DNA of 64,000 nucleotides from contig NZ_CP027858.1 in the NCBI RefSeq assembly GCF_005519465.1, forward strand, positions 1,240,001 through 1,304,000, written 5' to 3'. The DNA is from Streptomyces clavuligerus. GTDB taxonomy: Bacteria > Actinomycetota > Actinomycetes > Streptomycetales > Streptomycetaceae. The notes under the pieces are model-generated. The model worked only from the letters and a program-made list of their open reading frames with translations, had not been told where the DNA came from and searched no databases. Each line of letters begins with the position of its first letter. Position 1 is the first letter of the stretch. The position numbers and the translations under genes are program-made. Positions 34,428 to 43,233 of this stretch are shown piece after piece.

Positions 34428-36599
34428 TCAGGGGCGCCGAGGGGCCTCACGGCGGCCGTCGCTGACCATATAAGCGCAGATCAGAACGGCGAGCGACAAC
34501 ATCAGTGCGACGCCCACGGGTTGGGCGAACAGACGTGTTCCGGACGTCAGCCAGTCGTCCGCCCGTTCCGGGAGCGCCGTGCGGGACAGGTCATGGAGCC
34601 TGCCGGGCAGGCCCGCCGCCGAGCGCGGCCCGGCGTCCCCGGGGGCTCCGGGGGCTCCGGAGCCGCCGGGGACATCGACCAGGTCCCGGACCAGGGGGAC
34701 GACGACCACCGGGACGGCGAGCACGGCCGCGAACCCGGCCGCCGTGACCCGGCCGATCCCCGCCCCGAGCAGCCCGGCCCAGGCGCTGCCGACGGCCAGG
34801 GCGCACCAGCCGACGAGGAGGGCGGCCCGGTCCCCCGGCGCCGGAAGCACCTCTGTGCCGACGCCGTAGACCAGCGCCAGCGCGGGAATGGCGGCGGCGA
34901 GGGCGAGCAGCGCGGTCAGGACGGCGGCGCCCCCGGTCACGAGCAGCTTGGCGGCGAGGAGTGCGAGCCGCCGGGAGAGCGGGCCGCGCAGGGGCGCCAG
35001 CGCGGGGAAGCGGTGCTCGTCGCCGAAGGAGAGCGCTCCGATCAGCCCGGCGGCGAGGACGGCGGGCGGCAGCGGCAGGGTGGCGGGCCACCCGGCGAGT
35101 GCCAGGGCCGGGGGTGTGGCCCGGGACCGGCCCAGCAGGACGCACAGCAGCAGCGAGGCGAGTACACCGCCTGCCATCACCAGGGGCACCGTCCGCACCC
35201 CGAACATCCTCAGCACCTCGTACCGCACGGGGCGTACCGGGCCGTGCACCAGCGGCCCCGGCCCCCGTCCTGCCGGACGGGCGGTCCGGGCGCCTGGGCG
35301 GCCGCTCCGGCGGGCGGCCCACCGGAGGCCGCGCCGGGTGCTCGGCACGGCGCTCCCCGGGGCACTCCGCCGGGGTGGGCCGGGCGGGCCGCCACCGTCA
35401 CCGGGTCCCCCGGTACGGGCGCTGTCGGCGGCGACCCGCGCGGGAGGGGCGTCGAGGACGGGGGCGAATGGGTCCGGGCCCTCGGCCGGTGCGGCGGGAG
35501 CGTCGAGGGCGGGGCTCAGGCCCGCTGTCGCCGCCGCGGGCCCAGCGGCGGCAGCGGGCGCGGAGGGGTCCGGGCCGTCGGCCGGTGCGGGGGAAGCGTC
35601 GGCGGCAGCGGACGGCGCGGCCACGGAGGGGGCCGGGGCCCGGCCGTCGGCCGACGCGGGCGCGGGCCGGGGGGTCTCCGGCGCCCGGGGCGGGAGGGGG
35701 GCCGCGGCTGGGGCGGCGCACGCCGGTGGGGCGTCCCCGGTCTCCTCGGCGAGGCGGTGGAGCAGCACGCGGTGCCGGAACGCCGTCTCCCCGACCTCGG
35801 CACAACTGCTTCCGTAGACGGAGAGCAGCCCGCCCCCCTCGGCGACGGCCTCCACCCCGCGCCGCCCGGCGCGCGCCTCGCGGTGGATCAGTTCGGCGAG
35901 CCGGGCGGCGTGCGGGGTGCGGACGGCGACCCGGGGGCGCAGTCTGGCGCGGGAGAACACGGCGGCGTCCTGGTCGGCGACGAGGCGGCCCGCGTCGATG
36001 GCGAGCACCCGGTCGGCGAACCGGGCCGCCTCCTTCGGCTCGGCGGTGGTGCACAGCACCGTTCCCCCGCGCCCGGCGTGTGCCCGCAGCAGTCCGTACC
36101 ACCAGGCGCGCTCCCCGGGGGGAAGGCCGCGGAAGGGCTCGTCCAGGAGGAGCGTCCGGGGGTCCGCGAGCAGTGCGCAGCCGATGCCGAGTCTGCGGTC
36201 CATGCCGAGGGAGAGGGCGTCGAGCCGCCGGTCGGCGAGGGCGGCGAGGCCGACGGCGCGGAGCACCTCGTCGGCGCGGCCCGGCGGCGCCCCGACAGCG
36301 GCGCCGAGCATCCGGAGCTGTCCGCGCACCGTCCGGGCGGGGTGGCCGGGCACATCGCCGAGGAGCGCCCCCACTTCGCGGGCGGGGAGGGCCGCGCGGT
36401 CGAGGGGGCCGCCCTGGAAACAGGTGACGCCCCGGCCCGGTTCGAGCCCCAGCAGCAGGCGCAGCACGGTGGACTTGCCCGCGCCCCCGGGGCCGAGGAG
36501 AGCGGTGACCTGGCCCGGCCGTGCCTCGAAGGACAGTTCACGGACGGCGGGCGGGCGGCCGTGCCGGGGGCGGCTGGACAACCCGATGGCCTGGAGCAT
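34428..36599 (-). CDS. ABC transporter, ATPase and permease in one polypeptide
   Basis: 723 residues. The N-terminal ATPase has Walker A GPGGAGKST at 36-44 and Walker B TLLLDEPF. The signature is LSLGM instead of LSGGQ, and the switch-histidine position reads CTTAEP (no His), so the ATPase is degenerate. A 200-residue Ala/Pro/Gly/Asp-rich linker (about 290-500) follows, then six or so hydrophobic segments (VMAGGVLASLLLCVL, LLAAKLLVTGGAAVLTALLALAAAIPAL, FAAVLAVPVVVVPLV and VALMLSLAVLICAYMV). This resembles small ABC-2 type exporters. ATG 36599 has GGGGAG upstream. It sits immediately before whiH, so a link to sporulation is possible. Substrate unknown. Confidence 0.85.
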   Translation of the reverse strand: MLQAIGLSSRPRHGRPPAVRELSFEARPGQVTALLGPGGAGKSTVLRLLLGLEPGRGVTCFQGGPLDRAALPAREVGALLGDVPGHPARTVRGQLRMLGAAVGAPPGRADEVLRAVGLAALADRRLDALSLGMDRRLGIGCALLADPRTLLLDEPFRGLPPGERAWWYGLLRAHAGRGGTVLCTTAEPKEAARFADRVLAIDAGRLVADQDAAVFSRARLRPRVAVRTPHAARLAELIHREARAGRRGVEAVAEGGGLLSVYGSSCAEVGETAFRHRVLLHRLAEETGDAPPACAAPAAAPLPPRAPETPRPAPASADGRAPAPSVAAPSAAADASPAPADGPDPSAPAAAAGPAAATAGLSPALDAPAAPAEGPDPFAPVLDAPPARVAADSARTGGPGDGGGPPGPPRRSAPGSAVPSTRRGLRWAARRSGRPGARTARPAGRGPGPLVHGPVRPVRYEVLRMFGVRTVPLVMAGGVLASLLLCVLLGRSRATPPALALAGWPATLPLPPAVLAAGLIGALSFGDEHRFPALAPLRGPLSRRLALLAAKLLVTGGAAVLTALLALAAAIPALALVYGVGTEVLPAPGDRAALLVGWCALAVGSAWAGLLGAGIGRVTAAGFAAVLAVPVVVVPLVRDLVDVPGGSGAPGAPGDAGPRSAAGLPGRLHDLSRTALPERADDWLTSGTRLFAQPVGVALMLSLAVLICAYMVSDGRREAPRRP

Positions 36600-36816
36600 C
36601 GCATCTCTCCCCGAGCGCGGACGGGAGGCCCCCCGGCGGCGGGCGGGCAGCAGCACGATAACCCGATCTTCCGAACTTTCCCCGCATATCGGACAGGGTC
36701 CGGGTGTCACCCCGCCGATACCCCGTCCCGGCCGGACGGCGTGCGGCGGCGACCACCGTCATCCGGCCCGCCCGGGGGCGGACCCGTCCGGCTCCCCGGT
36801 GGTCCCGGGCGTCCCG
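36600..36816. other. Intergenic gap
   Basis: 217 bases between the ABC transporter start and the NUDIX stop. It should hold the transporter promoter; I see no clear consensus or repeat. Confidence 0.45.
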
Positions 36817-37593
36817 TCAGACCTCGGGGCGCAGCATCGGCGGGTTGAGCACCGTCGCGCCACCCGCCCGGAAGAGCTGTGCGGGACGGCCGCCCTGACG
36901 CGTCGTCGTCCCCCCGGACGGCACCAGGAAGCCGGGGGTGCCGGTGACCTTCCGGTGGAAGTTCCGCGGATCGAGGGCGACCCCCCACACCGCCTCGTAC
37001 ACCCGGCGCAGCTCGCCGACGGTGAACTCCGGCGGGCAGAACGCGGTGGCCAGCGAGGAGTACTCGATCTTGGAGCGGGCCCGCTCCACCCCGTCCGCGA
37101 GAATCCGGGCGTGGTCGAAGGCGAGCGGGTCCGCGAGGCCGTCCTCGCGGGCGGCCCCTCCCTCCTGGGCGAGCAGATCCTCCACGGTCGCCCATCGCAC
37201 GCTGTTCGCGTCGCCTCCCGCCCGGGGCGCCGGAAGGTCGGGGGCCAGCACCAGATGAGCCACGCTGACCACCCGCATCCGGGGGTCCCGCCGCGGATCG
37301 CCGTATGTGGCGAGCTGTTCGAGGTGCGCCGCCCCGGCGAGCTGAGGCGCCGCCGGGTCATGGGCGCACAGGCCGGTCTCCTCGACCAGCTCCCTGGCCG
37401 CCGCCTCGGCCAGATCCTCGTCGGTTCGGACGAAACCCCCGGGCAGCGCCCACCGGCCCTGGAAGGGCGGCTCCCCACGGCGGACGACGAGCGCGCACAG
37501 CGCATGCCGCCGCACGGTGAGCACGACCAGATCGACGGTGACGGCGAAGGGAGGGAAGGCCGACGGGTCGTAGGGAGACATGACGGTGATCAT
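36817..37593 (-). CDS. NrtR-like NUDIX domain protein with C-terminal winged helix
   Basis: 258 residues. The NUDIX box is readable as GGFVRTDEDLAEAAARELVEETGL (positions of G, E, RE and EE preserved). The C-terminal 90 residues have PPEFTVGELRRVYEAVWGVALDPRNFHRKV, which matches the winged helix of NrtR-family regulators of NAD metabolism. NrtR binds ADP-ribose-type ligands through its NUDIX domain. Starts are ambiguous: ATG 37593 (chosen), ATG 37581, or GTG 37626 which overlaps the upstream DUF4192 stop (GTGA) and would couple the two. It may be an enzyme, a repressor of NAD genes, or both; no NAD gene is adjacent. Confidence 0.8.
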   Translation of the reverse strand: MITVMSPYDPSAFPPFAVTVDLVVLTVRRHALCALVVRRGEPPFQGRWALPGGFVRTDEDLAEAAARELVEETGLCAHDPAAPQLAGAAHLEQLATYGDPRRDPRMRVVSVAHLVLAPDLPAPRAGGDANSVRWATVEDLLAQEGGAAREDGLADPLAFDHARILADGVERARSKIEYSSLATAFCPPEFTVGELRRVYEAVWGVALDPRNFHRKVTGTPGFLVPSGGTTTRQGGRPAQLFRAGGATVLNPPMLRPEV

Positions 37594-37622
37594 AGTCGTC
37601 TGCCTGACGATAAACACGCCTT

Positions 37623-38969
37623 TCACCCAGGCGCACCGCTCCCTCCCCCCTCGCCCGTCCCGGCCCGGTCCGCTCCCCGGCGCCGGGCTCCCGCGCTCCG
37701 GCCGGGGGTGCCGGGAGCCGGGCCGGAGCGCGGCGGGCGGGCCGCCCCGCGCCCGGTGCGTGCGACGGGCCGGAGCGGGGCACGCGCCCGCGGGGCCGGA
37801 CGGTCCGGCGGGCCGCCGGGGCGGTGCACCGCCGTCTCCCGGGCCGCCCGTTCCTCACGGAGCACACCGCGCACGGCCTCGGGCTCCAGGCCCGCGTTGC
37901 ACGCCTGGTGCAGCAGCAGGGCGAAGACGTACTCCGGGTCCCTGCTCAGGGCGAGCCCCAGCGCCACCCGGGCCGCGGGCTGGTCGCCGAGGGACCAGGA
38001 GACCCAGCCCGCGAGCGTCAGGGGCGCCGCCGCGTGCTCCGCGTAGGGGCCGACGCAGCGGCGGGACAGGACCCGCCAGAGCCTGAGCGCGGGCTCCCCC
38101 TCGGACCCTTCCATCCATTCGGCGGCCCGGTCCCTGGTCACCCGGTCCTGGAGGCCGAGGATCAGAGCGGCGGCCTCGTCCTGGCCGACCAGGGCGTCGT
38201 CGGCGGCGTCCGGGCCGACCAGGCCCCGGGGCGGGCGGACCGCGGCGGCCAGCCGCTCCAGCAGGGCCCGCGCGAGCGCGATGGTCTCCTCGGTGACCCG
38301 GACGCGCCCCTCGCGGTCCAGAATCCGGGGGACGAGGGCGGCGGCGGCCCGGTCCAGGGCCCGTTCCTGCTCGGCCGCGCGGGTCCCCGTCCAGGGCGCC
38401 AGCCGGACCTCCATGTCACGGAGCGAGCCGCGGACCTGGACCCCCGCGTACGCCGCGGCGGCGGCCATCACGGAGGTCCCGGACGCGGCGAGCCGATGCC
38501 CCTCGGGCGGGCAGCAGCGCGGGTCCGGGCAGCAGTAGGACCAGAAGCGGCCGCCGGAGATGCACAGCGCCTCGTACACGGGCACGTCGAGCGCGCCGCA
38601 CGCGGTGCGCAACCAGTGGGACAGGGGCCTCAACCGCTCCATGACGGCTCTGCCGGACTCCTCGGATCCGGGGTCCTGGCAGAGGAAGAGAGCCACGCCG
38701 TCGGGCTGGTCGCCGCGCGCCCTGCTGCCCTCGATCAGGCACTCCGCGAGCTGTCGGGCGACGGGCCGCCACTCGGCGGGCGAGCGCGGGATGCCCAGCC
38801 GGACCCGGCCGCCGAAGGCACCGCGACTGCCGTGGAGGGCGACCAGGACGACCGAGTCGGTGGGGTGGTAGCCCAGCACATAGGGCAGGGCGTCGGCCAG
38901 CTCGGCGGGGCCCCGCAGGGTCACCTGGGTCCGGTCGGTGGCGCCGGTGTGTTCGTGGTGTTCGCTCAT
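37623..38969 (-). CDS. DUF4192 domain-containing protein
   Basis: 448 residues. The DUF4192 core spans about 15-370, beginning TQVTLRGPAELADALPYVLGYHPTDSVVLVALHG. A cluster of five cysteines and a histidine (WSYCCPDPRCCPPEGH) near residue 135 may bind metal. The last 60 residues are Arg/Pro/Gly-rich and probably disordered. This family is conserved in actinobacteria and has no known function. Start ATG 38969. The gene diverges from recQ across three DnaA boxes. Confidence 0.82.
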   Translation of the reverse strand: MSEHHEHTGATDRTQVTLRGPAELADALPYVLGYHPTDSVVLVALHGSRGAFGGRVRLGIPRSPAEWRPVARQLAECLIEGSRARGDQPDGVALFLCQDPGSEESGRAVMERLRPLSHWLRTACGALDVPVYEALCISGGRFWSYCCPDPRCCPPEGHRLAASGTSVMAAAAAYAGVQVRGSLRDMEVRLAPWTGTRAAEQERALDRAAAALVPRILDREGRVRVTEETIALARALLERLAAAVRPPRGLVGPDAADDALVGQDEAAALILGLQDRVTRDRAAEWMEGSEGEPALRLWRVLSRRCVGPYAEHAAAPLTLAGWVSWSLGDQPAARVALGLALSRDPEYVFALLLHQACNAGLEPEAVRGVLREERAARETAVHRPGGPPDRPAPRARAPLRPVARTGRGAARPPRSGPAPGTPGRSAGARRRGADRAGTGEGGGSGAPG

Positions 38970-39005
38970 GGCCTCGACGGTCCCGGGTCCGGCCCGGGAG
39001 CGCGA

Positions 39006-39074
39006 CCCCTGTGGACAACGCCCGGGTGACGGAGTTGTCCACAGGGGCGGCGCGCCGCCGGTTGTCCACAGGAG
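39006..39074. promoter_or_regulatory. Cluster of three DnaA boxes in the divergent DUF4192/recQ promoter
   Basis: TTGTCCACA, the Streptomyces-preferred DnaA box, occurs at 39035-39043 and 39062-39070, and inverted as TGTGGACAA at 39010-39018. The first and second form a perfect 14-bp inverted repeat: CCCCTGTGGACAAC (39006-39019) against GTTGTCCACAGGGG (39034-39047). The third repeat unit (39061-39074) shares 13 of 14 bases. Three matches within 61 bases is far above chance even in this genome. They sit 36-110 bases before the recQ start. Confidence 0.85.
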
Positions 39075-39121
39075 CGGCGCCTCATTCGCGCGGTGTCGGT
39101 GGCATCGGGTTGCATGGGGGC

Positions 39122-41338
39122 ATGACCAACGCAGATCTTCCGGACTCCGCTCCCGCCCCGGCCGCGGCCGATCCCCGTGATCGGGCCGCGCTGCGCGCCG
39201 ACGCCGACGCGGTGCTCGCCCGTCTCGTCCCCTCGGGCGGCGCCCCGGCCCGGCTCCGGGAGGACCAGTGGCGGGCGATCGAGGCACTGGTCGCGGAGCA
39301 CCGACGGGCGCTGGTGGTCCAGCGGACCGGTTGGGGCAAGTCAGCGGTGTACTTCGTGGCCACCGCGCTGTTGCGGCAGCGGGGCAGCGGCCCCACGGTG
39401 ATCGTCTCCCCGCTGCTCGCGCTGATGCGCAATCAGGTCGAGGCGGCGGCCCGGGCCGGTATCCACGCCCGCACGATCAACTCGGCCAACCCCGAGGAGT
39501 GGGAGACGATCCAGGCCGAGGTCGCCGCCGGGACCGTGGATGTGCTGCTCGTCAGCCCGGAGCGGTTGAACAATCCGGACTTCCGCGATCATGTCCTGCC
39601 CCGGCTGGCCGCCGCGACCGGACTGCTCGTGGTCGACGAGGCGCACTGCATCTCCGACTGGGGCCATGACTTCCGCCCGGACTACCGCAGGCTGCGCACG
39701 ATGCTGGCGGAGCTGTCCCCGGACGTCCCGGTGCTGGCGACCACGGCGACGGCGAACGCGCGGGTGACGGCCGATGTCGCCGAGCAGCTCGGCACGGGGA
39801 CGGACGGCGACGCGCTGGTGCTGCGCGGCCCGCTGGACCGGGAGAGCCTGGGCCTCGGGGTGATCCGGCTGCCCGACGCGGCCACCCGGCTGGCCTGGCT
39901 CGCCGACCACCTGGACGAGCTGCCCGGGTCGGGGATCATCTACACCCTCACCGTGGCCGCCGCCGAGGAGGTCGCCGCCCATCTGCGGCAGCGCGGGCAC
40001 GCCGTCGCCTCCTACACGGGGCGCACGGAGGACGCGGACCGGCGGCAGGCCGAGGAGGATCTGCTCGGCAACCGGGTCAAGGCGCTGGTCGCCACGTCCG
40101 CGCTGGGCATGGGTTTCGACAAGCCGGATCTCGGCTTCGTGGTCCATCTGGGCTGCCCCTCCTCCCCCATCGCCTACTACCAGCAGGTCGGCCGCGCGGG
40201 CCGCGGGGTGCGCCACGCCGAGGTGCTGCTGCTGCCGGGCCCGGAGGACGAGGCGATCTGGAAGTACTTCGCCTCGGCGGCCTTCCCCCCGGAGGATCTG
40301 GTGCGGCGCACGCTCGATGTGCTGGCCCGGTCGGAGCGCCCGCTGTCGCTGCCCGCGCTCGAACCCCTGGTGGAGCTGCGCCGCACCCGGCTGGAGACCA
40401 TGCTCAAGGTCCTCGACGTGGACGGGGCGGTGCGCCGGGTCAAGGGCGGCTGGACCGCGACCGGCATGCCGTGGGAGTACGACACCGAGCGGTACGCGTG
40501 GGTGGCGCGGCAGCGGGAGGCGGAGCAGCAGGCCATGCGGGAGTACGTCGCACTGACGGGCTGCCGGATGGAGTTTCTGCGGCGGCAGCTCGACGACGAG
40601 GCGGCGGCGCCCTGCGGGCGCTGTGACAACTGCGCGGGAGGCCGGTTCACCACGGCCGTCTCCGAAGCGGCGCTGGCCGCCGCGCGCGGGGAGCTGAGCC
40701 GCCCGGGGGTGGAGGTCGAGCCGCGCAGGATGTGGCCGACGGGGCTCGCGGCGGTCGGGGTGGCGCTCAAGGGCCGCATCCCCGAGGGGGAGCAGGCGTT
40801 CACCGGGCGGGCGCTGGGGCGGCTCTCCGACATCGGCTGGGGCAATCGGCTGCGCCCGATGCTGGCGGCGCAGGCGCCGGACGGTCCCGTTCCCGACGAT
40901 GTGGTGGACGCCGTGGTGCATGTGCTCGCCGACTGGGCGAAGGGGCCCGGCGGCTGGGCCTCGGGAACGGCGGACGCCCCGGCCCGGCCGGTCGGCGTGG
41001 TCACCGTGGCCTCCCGGCGCCGCCCCCTGCTGACGGGGTCCCTCGGGGCACGGATCGCCGAGGTGGGCCGGATGCCGCTGCTCGGCTCGGTGGAATACGT
41101 CCCCGAGGCACTGGAGGCGGGCTTCTCCCGGACCAACAGCGCCCAGCGGGTACGGTCGTTGCACACCGCGCTGACCGTCCCGGCCGATCTGTCCGCGGCG
41201 CTCACGGAGGCGGGCGGCCCGGTGCTGCTCGTCGACGACCTGTCGGACAGTGGCTGGACTCTGGCGGTCGCGGCGCGGCTGCTGCGCAGAGCGGGGGCCC
41301 GGGGGGTCTACCCCCTGGTTCTCGCGGTGCAGGCGTGA
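39122..41338 (+). CDS. recQ: RecQ-family DNA helicase fused to a C-terminal phosphoribosyltransferase-type domain
   Basis: 738 residues. Helicase motifs: QRTGWGKSAVY (Walker A), VVDEAHCISDWGHDFRPDYRRL (DEAH and RecQ aromatic loop), TTATAN (motif III), ALVATSALGMGFDKPDLGFVVHLG (motif V) and QQVGRAGRG (VI). The zinc-binding subdomain is seen as C.. CGRCDNC at about 480-505. The last 40 residues (VLLVDDLSDSGWTL near 701-714) form the PRPP-binding motif of a phosphoribosyltransferase, following ASRRRPLLTGSLGARIAEVGRMP. This fusion is seen in actinobacterial RecQ; what the PRTase part does is not known. There is no HRDC domain. ATG 39122 is the start. Confidence 0.9.
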   Translation: MTNADLPDSAPAPAAADPRDRAALRADADAVLARLVPSGGAPARLREDQWRAIEALVAEHRRALVVQRTGWGKSAVYFVATALLRQRGSGPTVIVSPLLALMRNQVEAAARAGIHARTINSANPEEWETIQAEVAAGTVDVLLVSPERLNNPDFRDHVLPRLAAATGLLVVDEAHCISDWGHDFRPDYRRLRTMLAELSPDVPVLATTATANARVTADVAEQLGTGTDGDALVLRGPLDRESLGLGVIRLPDAATRLAWLADHLDELPGSGIIYTLTVAAAEEVAAHLRQRGHAVASYTGRTEDADRRQAEEDLLGNRVKALVATSALGMGFDKPDLGFVVHLGCPSSPIAYYQQVGRAGRGVRHAEVLLLPGPEDEAIWKYFASAAFPPEDLVRRTLDVLARSERPLSLPALEPLVELRRTRLETMLKVLDVDGAVRRVKGGWTATGMPWEYDTERYAWVARQREAEQQAMREYVALTGCRMEFLRRQLDDEAAAPCGRCDNCAGGRFTTAVSEAALAAARGELSRPGVEVEPRRMWPTGLAAVGVALKGRIPEGEQAFTGRALGRLSDIGWGNRLRPMLAAQAPDGPVPDDVVDAVVHVLADWAKGPGGWASGTADAPARPVGVVTVASRRRPLLTGSLGARIAEVGRMPLLGSVEYVPEALEAGFSRTNSAQRVRSLHTALTVPADLSAALTEAGGPVLLVDDLSDSGWTLAVAARLLRRAGARGVYPLVLAVQA

Positions 41339-41572
41339 CCTCGGGGAGACCGGTTCTGCCGGGTGCCGAAGACATCCACGGGAAGGGAAAAGAGCCCCAT
41401 ACCCACCGATTCCTGCCGGTGGCGTCAAATTGCTCGTTGCCGCACGCCGGTGGGACAGCAAGAATTGGAACGCTCCCCACACGGCCCGTCGGCGGTACGG
41501 AAGGGCTGTGTCGCGGTGCGCCCCCTCACCCGACCCTGCCCGCACTGTGGGCGCGTATGCGAAGGGAGGACT

Positions 41573-42196
41573 GTGACCTTCGGATTCGCTTCGTCCGCAG
41601 CCTCGATGGGCCAAGCGGCCAACTCCGCCGGCCGCCTCAGGACGCTGGAGCCCGCCGAGTGGGCCACGGCAGGAATACCCCTGCTGCGCAATCCCCGAGA
41701 GGTGGTCAGCGGGCTGCACGCCCGCCATCGACCCACTCCGACGACAGCGGTCGTCGCGGTGCTCGATCCCGAGGAACGGCTGACGGCCAGCGCCTCGTTC
41801 GCCCGGCGCTCGGCCCCCGTGGACGGTTGGGACTTCCGCAACGCGCTGCTGGCGCATCTGCGCCGGGTGATCCCGCACGATCTGCGCCGCCGCACTCCCG
41901 TGCGCACCGCCATCCTTCTCTACTGCCGCGACGGCGACGAACGGTGGACGGAGGAGGACGGCGCCTGGATGTGGGGGCTGCGGGACGCGTGCACCCTGCA
42001 CGGGCTGCGCTGCGGCGCGTACATCACGCTGACCCGCGGCGGCTGGCAGGTGCTGGGCGAGGGCCGGGGCGGGCGCAGACCCAATCTCACCTCGTCCCCC
42101 GGCGATCTCGCCGACATGGCGACCGTGATGCAGCCCAGGGAGCTGCGAACCGCCAGTGGCGCTCCGGAGGCCCTGCGCCGTACCGCGGCCCGCTGA
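41573..42196 (+). CDS. Conserved Streptomyces hypothetical protein
   Basis: 207 residues from GTG 41573, which has AGGGAGGA immediately upstream. It contains TTAVVAVLDPEERLTASASFARR and LLYCRDGDERWTEEDGAWMWGLRDACTLHGLRCGAYITLTRGGWQVLGEG. I recognise no domain; the beta strand pattern VVAVLDP...ILLYCRDGDERW is suggestive of an alpha/beta fold. No membrane segments or signal peptide. It lies 235 bases after recQ on the same strand but a separate transcript is likely. No function can be assigned. Confidence 0.7.
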   Translation: MTFGFASSAASMGQAANSAGRLRTLEPAEWATAGIPLLRNPREVVSGLHARHRPTPTTAVVAVLDPEERLTASASFARRSAPVDGWDFRNALLAHLRRVIPHDLRRRTPVRTAILLYCRDGDERWTEEDGAWMWGLRDACTLHGLRCGAYITLTRGGWQVLGEGRGGRRPNLTSSPGDLADMATVMQPRELRTASGAPEALRRTAAR

Positions 42197-42527
42197 CACC
42201 GCGCACCGCGGCGGGACGGCTCCCGAGGGCTCCCGGTCCGGGGGCCGGACCACCGAGCGCCCGGCCCCGCGCCGGGCGGCGGACCCTCGGCGCGGCCGGG
42301 AGCCGTCGAGCCACCCTTTGCCCGGACGCCGACGGACCCGGACGCCGACGGACCCGAAAGACAGCGCCCGGGCCCGTGGACAGACCCCGTACCGGCCCGC
42401 CCTCCGGACGGCGCGGACCGTACGCGGACATACGGAGGCGGTCCGGCCGGCCGGGGCTACGGGAGACCGGACCGGAGCGTCCGTGGGCGCGGGCCCACCG
42501 GGGCACGGCCCCGGTGGCGGAAGCGGC
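42197..42527. other. Non-coding gap between convergent hypotheticals
   Basis: 331 bases. No open frame that I can support and no clear terminator hairpin. Tandem GGACCCGGACGCCGACG-like units near 42322-42355 (a 16-base unit occurring twice, 'CGGACGCCGACGGACC') are short direct repeats. Confidence 0.4.
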
Positions 42528-43178
42528 TCAGGCGCTGACGCCGAGGGCGGCGGTGATCCGCTGCGGGTCGCCGCAGACGATCAGCAGCGCTTCGGCCTTC
42601 TCCAGCGCCTGGGGAAGGCGGCTGCCCGCGGCCCCGTCGCTGCCGCCGTTGAGCGCGACCACGACCACCGGCCGGGACGCGGCCCGGGACAGCACGGCGG
42701 CGTCGGCGTAGAAGACGTCGTCCCGCGCGTCGTGCTGGGCCCAGTAGGCGGCCTCGCCGAAGGACAGCTCGTGCGCGGCCCACGGGTGCTGCTCACCGGT
42801 GGTCAGGACGAGTACGTCGCTCGGGGTGCGTCCGCTGTCGAGCAGCAGGTCCACCGCTTCCTCGGCGGCGTCGAGCGCGCCGTCCACCGGGGCGGGGATG
42901 AGCTGGATCTGCGGCCGGGAACGATCTTCCGTGGCCGTCTCGCGCGCCGGGGCTGCGGCGCTCCGGGGCTGCGGAGGCGCGGGCCTGGCCGGTCCGGGGC
43001 CCGGGTTTCCGGGACGCGGCACGGCCACGGAACGCGGACCGGGTACGGGGCGGGGGGTCGGCACGGGTCGGCCGGCGGCCGGAGCGACGCGGGGACCCTG
43101 GGCACTCTCGTGAATCTGAGGCTCCTCGGGAAGGAGAGGCATGAGTGGATGTCTATCAAATACAGGTTCGAACGGCAT
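42528..43178 (-). CDS. Conserved hypothetical protein, Pro/Ala-rich N-terminus
   Basis: 216 residues. The first 90 are Pro/Arg/Gly-rich and probably disordered. The C-terminal part has VDLLLDSGRTPSDVLVLTTGEQHP, YADAAVLSRAASRPVVVVALNGGSDG and EALLIVCGDPQRITAALG, which resemble the last motifs of helicases such as the UvrD family (VLTRARHQL/IVGD) but without the catalytic half. It may be a non-enzymatic remnant or a binding partner. The nearby RecQ gene adds interest. Start choice (43178 or 43142) is uncertain. Confidence 0.6.
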   Translation of the reverse strand: MPFEPVFDRHPLMPLLPEEPQIHESAQGPRVAPAAGRPVPTPRPVPGPRSVAVPRPGNPGPGPARPAPPQPRSAAAPARETATEDRSRPQIQLIPAPVDGALDAAEEAVDLLLDSGRTPSDVLVLTTGEQHPWAAHELSFGEAAYWAQHDARDDVFYADAAVLSRAASRPVVVVALNGGSDGAAGSRLPQALEKAEALLIVCGDPQRITAALGVSA

Positions 43179-43233
43179 AGGCGGGTGGGCACTTTCGTAC
43201 GATCGCCCGGTGGGCGGAGCGGTGCCGCGAGAA

